From contig CM054177.1 of assembly GCA_028829895.1 (NCBI GenBank), positions 35,117,064 to 35,181,063 of the forward strand: a DNA stretch of 64,000 nucleotides, written 5' to 3'. Positions within the stretch are counted from its first letter, which is position 1; every line of letters starts with the position of its first letter. The stretch comes from Sinotaia quadrata. Lineage: Eukaryota; Mollusca; Gastropoda; Architaenioglossa; Viviparidae. The notes beneath the pieces are model-generated. The model had not been told where the DNA came from and ran no database searches. It saw only the letters and a program-made list of their open reading frames with translations. The translations under genes were made by a program, and so were the position numbers. Of this stretch, positions 33,600 through 45,355 are shown one piece after another.

Positions 33600-34870
33600 T
33601 GTCTATGATTTACGACTGGACAGAATATCACCATGTTTCTGCATCAGTGCAGCACCTAATCCTGCTTTACTAGCATTTGTTCTGAGTTTGAATTCCTCAT
33701 TGAAATCAGGCAAATGGAGGACAGGAACTCGTGATACTCAGTCTTCCAAACTAGCAAAGCTGGATTCACACTTTGCTACAAATCTCTATCTCATGTTTGC
33801 CTTTCCTCATCAGATAAATAAGTGGTTTGGCAATTGCACTGAACTTGGGAATGAATTGTCTATCATAACAGGTTAACCCCCAAAATGATATAACATTTGT
33901 TTTGGAAATGGGTCTATCAATATCTTCAGGTTTCCTTACTTTTGATGCCTCTGGCCATAGGAAACCTAAACCTTGTCCCACCTTGTCCAAAATATTCAAG
34001 TTTAAAATGCCCAAAGAAACATTCAATTGGTCAAGCAATAATATTACATTCCTTCAAATGCTGGAATAATTTCCACAACACTTGGATGTGTTCTTCCAGG
34101 TTCTGGGTAGCCCAAAATGTCATCCATGAAGTTAGAGATTGATTCTTTTTTCATGCAACCTCATCATATTAGTGAAAACAGTTCACGCTCTGAGGATGTT
34201 AAATGGCATTACACATCATTGCTATTGGCTATCATGGGTACTGAATACAAATTTCAGAGATCTTGTGTCACTGTTTGTCTCAAACATTCAAGTTTCAAAT
34301 TTCCAAAGAAACATTTGCTTGGTCAAGCATTAAGGTTACACTATTCAAATGCTGGAATGACTTCTATAACACTTGATTGTGTTCTTCTAGGATCTTGAAA
34401 GCCACTAATATATCATACATTATTTCAGGGACAGATCCCTCTTTCACGGGTTCGATGAGTAATCTCAACATGTTACTGAAAACAGCTGTCACTGTCAGGA
34501 TGCCGAACTACATTACTTGCCATTGATATTGGCTATCAGATGTGCTGAATGCTAATTTTTGCCAATCTGCCTCATAGATTGGAATTTGCCAAAAACGTTT
34601 TACTAAATCTAAATATATTTTGCTCCAACTAGCCGAGCTAAAATATACTCAAGTTCAAGCATCAATTCCGCTGACACCGATCAACTTGTTCTGTTGTCTG
34701 TAGTCCACACAAAATCAGTGTGTGGCATCCTTCTTTTTAACTATGATATATTATAGGAGAGCTATATGGGGACTCCACCTTCTCAGTCATATCTAAGGCT
34801 AACATAGTGTCAATTTCCTGTTTTACCACATCCCTTTTAGCGTAAACTAAAACATATGGTTTCATACGGA
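33600..34870 (-). pseudogene. Ty3/gypsy reverse transcriptase to RNase H, decayed, internally duplicated
   Basis: Reading the - strand from 34870 downwards: VVKQEIDTMLALDMTEKVES then PYSSPI (start of RT); YLDLVKRFWQIPI and YQWQVM (fingers/palm); LRLLIEPVKEGSVPEIMYDI followed by LVAFKILEEHNQVL (the catalytic YLDD is not intact; the matching place reads MYDILVAF); a second diverged copy of the same stretch (NLEEHIQVLWKLFQHLKE, then IECFFGHFKLEYFG); then KVRKPEDIDRPISKTNVISF, WGLTCYDRQFIPKFSAIAKP; and LPDFNEEFKLRTNASKAGLG (start of RNase H, with Asn where Asp is expected). Several stops and frameshifts make it dead. No gag or integrase was found beside it. Confidence 0.8.
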
Positions 34871-34935
34871 TCGGATTATGATACAGATGTGCGACCGTAA
34901 ATTAACATAGACTCGTTTTATTCGACTCACTCGTC

Positions 34936-35125
34936 ATGAGTTTCTTTTATCATGCTCCATAACTGTTGAGTTTCTTTTATCATGCTCCATAACTGTTGAG
35001 TTTCTTTTATCATGCTCCATAACTGTTGAGTTTCTTTTATCATGCTCCACAACTGTTGAGTTTCTTTTATCATGCTCCATAACTGTTGAGTTTCTTTTAT
35101 CATGCTCCATAACTGTTGAGTTTCA
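34936..35125. repeat. 30-bp tandem repeat, six copies
   Basis: Unit GAGTTTCTTTTATCATGCTC followed by CATAACTGTT, almost perfect. It starts about 65 bp from the 5' side of the RT remnant. Confidence 0.95.
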
Positions 35126-35447
35126 GAGTATGCAATATATACGACGTCTAGCTCCTACTTGACTCTTTTTTTCTGGAAGACTACCTGCTGTATTCTATAT
35201 CTGTTCATTTCTTGAAGCCACCAGTCTACCTTACTAAATAGTGAACATCCATCAAATGTATATTGGTATGTTTGTATATTTGTATTTCTATTGAATAGTT
35301 ACATGCGTATTTTCAAATGCTTATGCAACTCTAATCATAATCGTTGACCTCTCTATTTATTTATTTATTTAATCGTTTATTGCTGGGTTTAGTGATAGTA
35401 TGCCATCTAATCATGTCCACCGTAGTTTTACTCTGATTCACTGCAGT

Positions 35448-35740
35448 GTAGACCGTAGTTTTGCCGAAGGCCTCTCCATCTCCAGTTACTAGAAACCATC
35501 ATTGTTTTATCATGTATCATACCGTAGATTTGCTGAAGGCCTTTCCATCTACAGTTACTAGAAACCATCATTGTTTTATCATGTATCATACCGTAGATTT
35601 GCTGAAGGCCTCTCCATCTACAGTTACTAGAAACCATCATTGTTTTATCATGTATCATACCGTAGATTTGCTGAAGGCCTCTCCATCTACAGTTACTAGA
35701 AACCATCATTGTTTTATCATGTATCATACCGAGGAAATAC
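35448..35740. repeat. 69-bp tandem repeat, four copies
   Basis: Unit ACCGTAGATTTGCTGAAGGC, CTCTCCATCTACAGTTACTA, GAAACCATCATTGTTTTATC, ATGTATCAT. Since 69 = 23 codons, frames on both strands stay open (132 and 99 codons). These are not credible genes. Confidence 0.95.
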
Positions 35741-35924
35741 GGATGTCTCACGTGAAATAACAACTTACAGCCTTTCGCTGACATTTTAGTTATACCCGGA
35801 CAAAATAAGTAATTAGTTAAATACAATCCATTAAGGTAAATGCAAAATGATAATGCTGTTCAAGAAGAAAGTTTATAAATAAAACAGTGTGCAATATATA
35901 ATTATACATATTGTGTATCCTCAG

Positions 35925-36003
35925 ATCTTAGAATATTCCCCAAGCGGACATAACTCTAGGTGTAAATTGTTTTCAAGTCGTGCGTTGAATATCGTCAGAG
36001 AAG
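35925..36003 (+). CDS. Candidate internal exon, 79 bp, unknown
   Basis: TGTGTATCCTCAG (acceptor ending 35924) precedes 79 bp that end in GAGAAG followed by GTAAGG (donor, GT at 36004-36005). The frame ILEYSPSGHNSRCKLFSSRA, LNIVRE is open throughout, and the segment to about 36160 is richer in GC than the flanks. No family is recognised and no partner exon was found, so this is only a candidate. Confidence 0.2.
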
Positions 36004-36160
36004 GTAAGGCTCATTTGGCGATGAGACATTGCGTGCTGAAGAAGATATTCTCCAGAGTTGGTCCACATGCCAAAGCCACGATCCCTAGTGACACGAAACA
36101 GCCTCTATGTACTGGGTTTGTGGCGAGCCATTACGGCTTGACTCTAGGATAAGGTGATGC

Positions 36161-37029
36161 CAACATTATCACTGTTTTGAGAGAGAGAGTGAAAAAAAAA
36201 TTTTTTTATCTCCATTAAATACTCTTAAACATTTAATAATAATCCATGTCATTTGACTTCGGGGTAAGGAACTTTAATTTGGATGAAATTGAATTATAAT
36301 AAGAAGAATCCTTTGATGTTGATTTTAAAAAAATAATCCGAATAAGTGACATAATTGTAAGAAGCTTTGTGTAATTTAGTAAGAGATGTACAATCTAGTC
36401 TCCGATGTTATATCTTTAATATTATTTCGTAAGAGATGTGAAATCGAGTTTTCATTTTCATGTTATTTCGTAAGAGTTGTAAATCTAGTCTCCGACTGTA
36501 TATCCTTCGAATTGTTTTACTAAGTGCTAACAGTTACTTTCAATTCTCTCTTCATGTACACAATAAAATACAAATGTAATGCATACTGTTTTGATAGTTT
36601 AATTTAGAAGAGTTTTTCCTAAATAGAGTAAGTTAGCACTTTATATTTATATTTAATCATAGAATAAATGTTTTTCCTGTAAGATTAGTTTTAAGGATTA
36701 AATATTCTTTGTTCGTGGAGAATTTCAAGGCCAGAAATACCGTATTATTAAATTATTCGTAACACTGTGAACAATGTATACATGTTTGGTATTAGATGAT
36801 TATTAACTCTGTGAACAGTAATTATGAATATATAGTATTACTTATGAGCCTTAACACTATGAACAGTATCTGCGGACATACAACATTTAAGTATATGGTA
36901 TTAAATTATTCGATACAATGTGAACAGTCTCTGTGAATATATAGATAAACTTGATTAATATTAGATTAATCTTAAAATTATGAACAGTTTTCGCGGGTCC
37001 ATAATAAGAATTCAGTTTACGTGGACACA
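36161..37029. other. AT-rich DNA, nothing recognised
   Basis: Loose echoes such as TTCGTAAGAGWTGTRAATC (36370-36500) and CTGTGAACAGT (36760-36990) hint at very old repeats. No gene. Confidence 0.4.
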
Positions 37030-37299
37030 TACCAACTAGTATAGTGTGTTAGACACTTTATTACTTTGTTCTCTGTTCACAGATATATACTAACTAGTAT
37101 AGTGTGTTAGACACTTTATTACTTTGTTCTCTGTTCACAGATATATACTAACTAGTATAGTGTGTTAGACACTTTATTACTTTGTTCTCTGTTCACAGAC
37201 ACATACCAACTAGTATAGTGTGTTAGACACTTTATTACTTTGTTCTCTGTTCACAGACATGTACTAACTGGTATAGGGAGTTAGGCACTTTATTACTTT
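37030..37299. repeat. 58-bp tandem repeat, about 4.5 copies
   Basis: Unit ACTAACTAGTATAGTGTGTT, AGACACTTTATTACTTTGTT, CTCTGTTCACAGATATAT. The last copy breaks off after ATTACTTT, exactly where family B begins (37300). Confidence 0.93.
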
Positions 37300-37865
37300 T
37301 GTCACATGTCTGGTTTTCATTTTACGACCCTGTCCTAATTTAGGCATTAATCATCAATATTAATTTATGGAAAATCCTTAGCATTAGCGACATCTGGACT
37401 TGCCTAACTTATCTCCCTTTAAAATGCCACAATCTCAGTTCGATTGTTCACGATACCTAGTCAGATAAGTTAGTTGGCTTCTTTACCAACAATGTTATCT
37501 CCCCTTTATTTATAGATTAATAAATATAATTCTTTATTCCTCTATTCACGGCTCAGCATCCAGTTGGCATCACCAACGTTACATGTACTTATGTAATAAC
37601 ATAGAGAGATAACAGGTTAAGAAAATTAACAATAAAATTTAATAACAATAAAATTAAATTTGAAAACAAGAAAATGAACAATTTGATTTCCGCGAATACA
37701 AAGTGATACCGTGCTACCCGGTAAGTCACTTTACTGTCCACACCATGAAAATCTATTTCGACTGTCTTTTAGACTTAGCTTTGATTGAACACCATATTGT
37801 TGTCGTCCACTGACATATGCTGACATCACGTGACCTTTAGTAACCCCTCGCATTTCAACAGGCTA
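37300..37865 (-). mobile_element. Dispersed repeat family B, copy 2 (LTR-like)
   Basis: Reverse complement of the 6213-6693 family and slightly longer. On the + strand it begins TGTCACATGTCTGG, the complement of the family's end. The sharp break from the neighbouring 58-bp array at 37299/37300 marks a true element end. With copy 3 it forms an inverted pair. Confidence 0.65.
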
Positions 37866-38117
37866 CGATAAGGATTCAGCACGATGCTCACTCACTCATT
37901 GTAGGTCTGGACTCCAGCACGCTTTAGCAAGGTTGGATTTCCACCGAGTAGAGTCAAGGTCAGGGTTATGAGGTGACCACTGGAATATACAGTTATTTAT
38001 ATTACAGCTTTGTGTGTGATAATGACTTTTATGGGCTTTATGGCAGCAGTGATAATCACTCTTTACAATCTTCACTAATTCACAATTTACATTACATGAA
38101 AATTCAAATATATAAAA

Positions 38118-38268
38118 TAAATAATTGGCCGATATTGTGGCATTTGAGAGGGAGATAAATTAGGTAGTCTGGCTGTCTCTAATGTTAGGAATTATCCAAT
38201 AACCCAATATTGATAACTAGAAGCCTAAATTATGACAGGTTCGATAAAACATAACAGGACATGTGACA
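38118..38268 (+). mobile_element. Dispersed repeat family B, copy 3 (3' part)
   Basis: Matches the last 150 bp or so of the 6213-6693 copy: GATATTGTGGCATTT, GGAATTATYCAATAA, CCAATATTGATAA and the end GACATGTGACA (38258-38268). It is inverted relative to 37300-37865. Confidence 0.65.
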
Positions 38269-38394
38269 ATGGTGTTAAATATATTTGATTTCTTTCATCA
38301 ATGTTCACAGACTATAAAACGTGATTCCCAGCCTTTCTGTGGCCAAGAGCACATTCAACATTTCAGAAGGGTTTGGCAGGCGCAACAAATATTT

Positions 38395-38625
38395 AATGTA
38401 CAAGGGTTCTGATCTCAGTACTGGAGTACAGGTATTTCATTACAAGGGCTCTGATCTCAGTACTGGAGTACAAGTGTTTCATGTACAAGGGCTCTGATCT
38501 CAATACTGGAGTACAAGTGCTTCATGTACAAGGGCTCTGATCTCAGTGCTGGAGTACAAGTGTTTCATGTACAAGGGGTCTGATCTCAGTACTGGAGTAC
38601 ATGTATTTCATGTACAAGTGTCTCT
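38395..38625. repeat. 43-bp tandem repeat, about five copies
   Basis: Unit TGTACAAGGGCTCTGATCTC, AGTACTGGAGTACAAGTGTT, TCA. AGTACTGGAGTACA is itself a near-palindrome. Confidence 0.92.
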
Positions 38626-38924
38626 TGTCAGTTTAATTCTGTTGCTAATGCCAGGACATAGAGATCTAGGAGCAGTAAGTTAATGTACATTGAAGAATTA
38701 GAATTAATTTCTTGATAAATTACATCCCTTACACTCAACAATCGATCTTCAGCAACCCAAAAGTGAAGATAAAGAAATATTCGACAAAACAAATATTCGA
38801 AAAGCAAGAGGGGTATATGTTTTCATTGTCTAATAAGATTAAAATGATGACTACTACAACGCTGAGATGAAAATCATGAAAATGAAATGGTCCGAAGATA
38901 CAGGCGCACAGACAATTCATAAAA

Positions 38925-39210
38925 GTAAAGAGGATAAGTAAAATATATAACTATATTGTAAAATATACAAGGAGAAAGAGGATAAGTTATATATAATAAC
39001 TAAAATCAAAATATACAAGAAGATGAGGGATAAATCATATATGTAAGTAAAATGTAAAATGTACAAGGAGAAAGAGGAAAAGTCAAATATAGAACCCAAA
39101 TGTCAAATGTACAAGAAGAAAGAGGATATGTCAAATATTTAATTAAAATGTAAAAGAGAAAGAGGATAAATCGAATATATAACTAAAATGTACAAGGAAA
39201 AAGAGGAAAG
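38925..39210. repeat. Diverged A-rich minisatellite, about 47-bp unit
   Basis: Copies around AAAATGTACAAGGAGAAAGA followed by GGATAAGTCAAATAT. Confidence 0.8.
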
Positions 39211-39534
39211 CCATGGTTATTGACATCTCAGCATTCAATGTTTGGTGCACCTGTTTCAACGACGCACACAGGCGTTGTTAATTGAGATCACGACTCCGCT
39301 GACATTTTCCAGCAGGTGTTGCTTCTTAATCTATCCCTGACACCAGTCTATAAATAACATTGCTTAACTCACAGAAAAATTTACTCTTAACTCATAGAGG
39401 AATTCATTCTTAACTTACACAGAAATTTATTCCTAACATAATTCCAACTAGTATTCACGAGTTCCATTTTCAGCAGGAAAACAGTTTCTCTGTTGAAGTA
39501 TGCCAGTTTGTCATAGGATTATGAGGGACAAGAT
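39211..39534. other. Intergenic DNA, nothing recognised
   Basis: 39220-39350 is more mixed in composition, without a readable gene. 39365-39440 has loose TTACTCTTAACTCA-type echoes. Confidence 0.4.
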
Positions 39535-40105
39535 CATCAAGCCAAACACTTTATCGAAAGGCTGTGAAGAGTACATAATCAAACAGGATACTTTATCAAT
39601 AGATTGTGAAGGGTACATCACCAAGCCTGACACTTTATCAAAAGGCTGAAGGGTACATCACCAAGCCTGACACTTTATCAAAAGACTGAAGAGTACATCA
39701 CTAAGCCAGACACTTTATCAAAAGACTGAAGGGTACATCACTAAGCCAGATACTTTATCAAAAGACTGAAGGGTACATCACTAAGCCAGACACTTTATCA
39801 AAAGACTGAAGGGTACATCACTAAGCCAGATACTTTATCAAAAGACTGAAGAGTACATCACTAAGCCAGACACTTTATCAAAAGACTGAAGGGTACATCA
39901 CTAAGCCAGACACTTTATCAAAAGACTGAAGGGTACATCACTAAGCCAGACACTTTATCAAAAGACTGAAGGGTACATCACTAAGCCAGACACTTTATCA
40001 AAAGACTGAAGGGTACATCACTAAGCCAGACACTTTATCAAAAGACTGAAGGGTACATCACTAAGCCAGACACTTTATCAAACGACTGTGAAGGATACAT
40101 CACCA
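39535..40105. repeat. 40-bp minisatellite, about thirteen copies
   Basis: Unit GGGTACATCACTAAGCCAGA followed by CACTTTATCAAAAGACTGAA. The centre is nearly perfect with C/T and G/A markers; the left end is diverged. Confidence 0.95.
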
Positions 40106-40129
40106 ATCAGGAGACAAATACAAATCGAA

Positions 40130-40400
40130 GAGTTGATGTTGATAGGCACTGGTTGAAGAAGTCAAGTTTGTTTGACAATGATGTTTAATAGGCCAATGAG
40201 TGGAGAAGTCAAGTTTGTTTTATAATGATGTTAATAGCCATTGAGTGGGGAAGTCAAGTTTGTTCGATAATAAAATTATTAACACACCATTGAGTAAAGA
40301 TAGTTCGACAATGAAGATGTTAATAAACTGTTTAGTTCAAGAAGTAAAGTTTGTTTGACAATGATGCTGAATGGACATTGGATGAAGAAAGAAATTTGGC
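40130..40400. repeat. Diverged repeat, about 60-bp unit
   Basis: Four imperfect copies with GAAGTCAAGTTTGTTTGACA, ATGATGTTAATA and CATTGAGT. Confidence 0.75.
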
Positions 40401-41204
40401 ATGATATGCTCATTTTTAGAACTCTTTATTAATTATCTTTGATTAATGATAAGTTGCTAAAATGTTATTATTTATAATTGATACATTAAATAATTGTAAC
40501 ACTAATATCCACACGACTTACTCATACTTCACTATTATGAAGATCGCCTATTTACTATTATATTTGCGACACGTTAATATACTCTCTCTCTCTCTCTCTC
40601 TTTCTCTCTCCACACACACAAACACACAGACACAAAAATCTATGCACGTGGTTGAGTGCGATGCGACTACAACATTTATCAAGGTATTTTATTGTAAATT
40701 ACCGACTAAGAGGTTATTGAAATAATTCACTAATATCACTAAACAGGTCAATTGTAATAGTCACAAATCGTACAAAATCATCAATTGTAACATTTCACAT
40801 ATCACAATATGTATTTCGTTGAAAAAGCCATAAACTGTATTAATGAGTCTTAAACCTTATTACCTAGTTCATTGTAATGAGTCACACATTCAAAAAAAAA
40901 GTTATCTGTAAAAAGTCTCAAATCAAAAGTCTATTCTAATGAGTTAGAAATCGTATTAACTACGATTTGGTAGTCGTTGATTTTCAAGTCACAATTTGCA
41001 CTAATGAGTGTATTGCAATAATATAGGAATCACACTGAGAAGTTCACAAACGACTCACAGATCGCATTAACACGAAAAATATAGTGTTGATGTGATTTTA
41101 AGTGGACATTATCTAAACAAATAGTTGCATTTCTTTTAGCTCACCAGTTTTCCACCAACGTTATGATCATCGTTTGCGATCAGCAGCATCAACCATTTCT
41201 TTTG
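40401..41204. other. AT-rich DNA with a microsatellite
   Basis: Holds (TC)n followed by an AC-rich run at about 40581-40635. Irregular TCACAAATCGTA/ATTGTAATGAGT echoes at 40740-40960 suggest an old repeat. No gene. Confidence 0.5.
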
Positions 41205-41695
41205 TTACAATTCATAGTGATCTGCGATTTGTAAATATGAAATAGTATCAAATGATAATGTTTTGTTACAATTCATAGTGATCTGCAATTTGTAAATATG
41301 AAATAGTATCAAATGATAATGTTTTGTTACAATTCTTAGTGATCTGCCAGTTGTAAATATGAATTAGTATCAAATGATAATGTTTATTTACAATTCGTAG
41401 TGATCTGCCAGTTGTAAATATGAATTAGTATCAAATGATAATGTTTTGTTACAATTCGTAGTGATCTGCCAGTTGTAAATATGAATTAGTATCAAATGAT
41501 AATGTTTGTTACAATTCGTAGTGATCTGCCAGTTGTAAATATGAATTAGTATCAAATGATAATGTTTTGTTACAATTCGTAGTGATCTGCCAGTTGTAAA
41601 TATGAATTAGTATCAAATGATAATGTTTTGTTACAATTCGTAGTGATCTGCCAGTTGTAAATATGAATTAGTATCAAATGATAATGTTTTGTACT
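41205..41695. repeat. 61-bp tandem repeat, eight copies
   Basis: Unit TTGTTACAATTCGTAGTGAT, CTGCCAGTTGTAAATATGAA, TTAGTATCAAATGATAATGT, T. The first two copies differ most. Confidence 0.95.
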
Positions 41696-42934
41696 CGACG
41701 TGCAATGTTTATTTTCTTAGGTGCATGCATTCGTAAGATGGAAAAGAATCTCTTTCTCACATTTTTCTCTCCTGCAAGTTCATTACTCTTTCACGAATTA
41801 TGCATCCAAATTGAGGAAAAAATCTTAGAAGGCATTTCAGCGACCAGACGAGGTGCAGGATGGTTGAGTGCGAAACCCCAATTGCCGAGATAAACTGCTT
41901 TCTTAGCTGAATGGCTGCAAATTGACGCCTATCACACAACTATGACGACGTTAACCTACAAGATCCTTCTCTTTCCCCGCCAACAAAGATTTCTTTCAGA
42001 AACCAAAGAGCGTTCTGCACTTCCAGCCTGCGCCGTCAAATTGGTGTGACAATGTTCATCTGGCAGATTATGTCTTCTACGAGGTTTGATTGGATGAAAA
42101 TGAGCCTGGGCACGTGATTTAGTTTCTTGACCGCCTTTTGACCTAAAAAGTGCACAAAATGAAAGAATATAATTACTACTTGAATATCGCAGTTCACGTC
42201 TTGGAACTCTTCGCGTGCTAATGGTACACAGACAATTTCGGTATTTTGAAAATTCTCTTAAAGTGGTATATTACTTGCTCTTCAAATCGAGATGACAAGA
42301 TTTGACTAAAGTAAAGAGTGGTAATATTTCTTTAGACCTAACTACTTCAATTTCCTCGGGACAATTCATTAATAGAAATCACAGGGTCCACAGAAGCTTA
42401 GTAAAAATATTTCCTTTCGTTAAAAATAATATAAAAGATATTAGGTATTGTCTAATAAGATCACTTAAGCTCCACAAGCTCCACAAGCTCCACGAGGAAG
42501 TAATTCGTCAATTCGTCATTAAACAATACTTGCTTGTTATCACTATTATGACTCTATATCCCCCATCATCATTTCAATTGGCAACCAAAATTCACACGTT
42601 AACATCTATCCGTTGTCTCCAAAATTAAAGTGGGATGTATGAAAGTTCAGTTTAACAACATGGAAAAACAGGTTTTACAAGCTATGAGAAATGTGTAATT
42701 TTGACAAATTAAATAAAATTATTAGAATGAGGGCTTCATCCTCACTAATAGAAATATTAATTTAACAAACCAATTGATTTATGAGGGGTATTGTTGTTTT
42801 ACAAAATAGAGGAAATATTGGTGGGGCGGTGGTGGAATTCATAAAAGTGAGAAATTTATACAAAATAGAATATGGCGTTTGAAATAGCGATAGAAAAATT
42901 TTTTAGACGAACTGTGGGCTTGAAACTAAATACT
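41696..42934. other. Intergenic DNA with a less AT-rich block
   Basis: 41750-42150 is clearly less AT-rich, with a CACGTG near 42110 and a TGACGACGTTA-type site near 41945. It has no array, recognised element or protein family. The 108-codon frame at 42302-42628 contains a small CTCCACAAG triplication and no recognisable domain. A promoter-like or conserved non-coding block is possible but unsupported. Confidence 0.35.
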
Positions 42935-43090
42935 TGGGTTCAAACTGATACAAATGTGGGTTTGAGGCAAAATTATAATTATGGAGGTTTGGGGTGTGTT
43001 TAATAAAATGTGGGTTTGAGGCAAAATTATAATTATGGAGGTTTGGAGTCTGTTTAATAAAATGTGGAGTTTGGAATAATTACTAGAATA
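42935..43090. repeat. Tandem repeat, about 62-bp unit, 2.5 copies
   Basis: Unit around AATGTGGGTTTGAGGCAAAA, TTATAATTATGGAGGTTTGG, TGTGTTTAATAA. Confidence 0.85.
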
Positions 43091-43402
43091 ATGGAGCTTT
43101 AGAGACAATTTCATAAAATTTTGGTTTAGACAAATGAATAGAAATGTGGGTTTTAACTAATAGAAATATTGTATTTCGGGAAATTAATAAAGATATTGTT
43201 TTTTAAAATTACCACAACTAACACGTGGGTGTAATTATAGATATATGCGTTTAAAGAAACTTATAGTAATGTATATTTTAGATAAACTAAATTTCCTGGA
43301 AATATCTGTCAAGTAATCTTTTTCATTGAAATTGTTTGATGTATATTTGAATGTTGATTTCATATATTTATTGACCTTGTTACACATATCGAAACCATAT
43401 TT
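43091..43402. other. AT-rich DNA, nothing recognised
   Basis: Further faint AATGTGGGTTT echoes to about 43240, then unremarkable sequence. Confidence 0.4.
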
Positions 43403-43560
43403 TGGAGCAGAAAGTTGGTGGATGGTTACTCGCTAAATATACATTAAAAGACGGATTTATCTTCTCCTTTTGTAAGACGTTTCCCACCTACAAAAATATT
43501 GTGTGACGACAAATGTTTGTCTTTAGATCTTTCGGGGATCTGTGAAGGCTTATTCCTTCA
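43403..43560 (+). mobile_element. Dispersed repeat family C, copy 1
   Basis: Matches the reverse complement of 57745-57907. Best-conserved points are ATTAAAAG.(C)GG, GATTTATCTTCTCCTTT, GTAAGACGTTT and AAATGTTTGTCTTTA. The family is unidentified. The frame across the core (GFIFSFCKTF here, GFIFSFSKTF in the other copy) is similar in both, which may reflect a coding ancestor or simply nucleotide identity. Confidence 0.6.
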
Positions 43561-43594
43561 AACTTACTGGAATTTGAGCATCCGAAAGCTACAC

Positions 43595-43925
43595 ATTTAT
43601 TCACCATGATTTTATGATTGTGTTCGAGCAAGCAAAATCAGTGTAGATACGATATGCCACTCCGTGACCCGGATGTACTTAATGAGAAATTTATACCATT
43701 CACCATGATTTAATGATTGTGTTCGAGCAAGCAAAAACAGTGTATCTAGACTACGATATGTCATTCCGTGACCCGGATGTACTTAATGAGAAATTTATAC
43801 CATTCACCATGATTTTTTGATTGTGTTCGAGCAAGCAAAAAACAGTATAACTAGACTTCGATCATTGTCCTGAAAATATGTCACACTGCGACCCGGATGT
43901 ACTTAATGAGACATTTGTACCACTG
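43595..43925. repeat. Large-unit tandem repeat (about 105 bp), three copies
   Basis: Unit includes CACCATGATTTTATGATTGT, GTTCGAGCAAGCAAAA, TAGACTACGATATG and GTGACCCGGATGTACTTAAT. Copies differ by small insertions. It follows family C directly. Confidence 0.9.
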
Positions 43926-44254
43926 ACCATCGTGCTCATGGCATCTTTAGGACTCTTGTTAAGCGAGCGAGCGACGCAAACATTTCTTTGTAAATCTATG
44001 TAATAAATACTTAAACTAGCGTCTACATCAGTGCTTTAATAACAATTAAAAAAAAAAAGAGAATATGCACTTTAAAGTATCAACACCGCTGATTTCTTAA
44101 CATTGCCACATTTACAAGTGTCTGCCATTTAAATGGGAGAATTACTGTTGGCTCGTCAGCATATGAGGAATTATATAGTTAAAAGACTGTCTTGACTCTA
44201 GGTTTGATGTGATGTTTCTATAGGCACGCGACTGTTAAATGTTTGCACTGATGT

Positions 44255-44610
44255 CTCTCTAGGCACGTGAATATCTTTATTCTACGTTAGTACAGATTTA
44301 TCTGTAGGCACGTGAATATCTTTATTCTACGTTAGTACAGATTTATCTGTAGGCACGTGACTATCTTTATTCTACGTTAGTACAGATTTATCTGTAGGCA
44401 CGTGAATATCTTTATTCTACGTTAGTATAGATTTATCTGTAGGCACGTGACTATATTCTACGTTAGTACAGATTTATCTGTAGGCACGTGACTATCTTTA
44501 TTCTACGTTAGTACAGATTTATCTGTAGGCACGTGAATATCTTTATTCTACGTTAGTAAAGATTTATCTGTAGACACGTGAATATCTTTATTCTACCTTT
44601 GTATAGATAT
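44255..44610. repeat. 45-bp tandem repeat with an E-box in every unit, eight copies
   Basis: Unit TCTGTAGGCACGTGAATATC, TTTATTCTACGTTAGTACAG, ATTTA. Every copy keeps a perfect CACGTG. One copy lacks nine bases. Confidence 0.95.
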
Positions 44611-45355
44611 CTTAGAAATATTCTGCCGACAACCAGTTTCCTATGTCAAAAGCCAATACCATAATCAAAATAAAATTAGAATGAGAAATGTGAAGTTTGA
44701 AACCCATTAAACTAATGCTAACCTATACAAGATATATCATATCCTATTTGTCCAATAATATGGTATATACTAGAAAATATTTCATGGACTTACATATCTT
44801 TAGACCTTTGAAATATTTTTACGTTATAGTAATAATATGAAAAATGAAGTTAATTCTTTAACTTTTATTTATCAATATAATAATATTTTTTAAAATAACA
44901 AATTTCAAATAAATGGGATTAAATTATGTAAATTCGTTAACTTTTATAATTCAAATAAAAGCCATTTGATAAATGTGAATATAGTCACAAAAGTCACGAA
45001 ATCAACACGATCACGACCTTCAAAACATCTCACATGTAATGAAGACGCGATCACGTCCGAATTACAGGTAGAGGGCCCTCCCACAGATGAATATATATAA
45101 ATACAATAATATCTATTCTCTTTCTCTCTCTCTACATAAAAAAAATGTTAGATAGAGTTTGATTGACTAATTTCTTACTAAGTTGTTGCAATTCTGAAAG
45201 AGCATGCGGAATTCAAAGCAAAATAAAATTATTCTGTCCTTATGCATAATATGCATATTATTATATTTGTTGGTGTGTGAGTAGATGGGAGTGAGAGAGA
45301 GAGAGAGCGCTTGCGTTGGCAAATAAAACATCCCGATCATTCGAAACTTTTTGAA
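44611..45355. other. AT-rich DNA, nothing recognised
   Basis: Includes short (TC)n and (GA)n runs near 45118 and 45292. No gene. Confidence 0.5.

Noticed and set aside
35428..35826. 132-codon - strand ORF and 99-codon + strand ORF
   Set aside because: Both follow a 69-bp repeat (23 codons). Frames are open on both strands at once, as expected of an artefact.
39535..40105. CRISPR-like look of regularly repeated 40-mers (also 27180-27620, 50376-51505)
   Set aside because: Units are contiguous with no unique spacers, no cas genes are present, and the genome is eukaryotic. These are minisatellites.
42302..42628. 108-codon + strand ORF
   Set aside because: No recognisable domain, lies in AT-rich sequence, and contains a small CTCCACAAG slippage repeat. 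Coding status cannot be supported.
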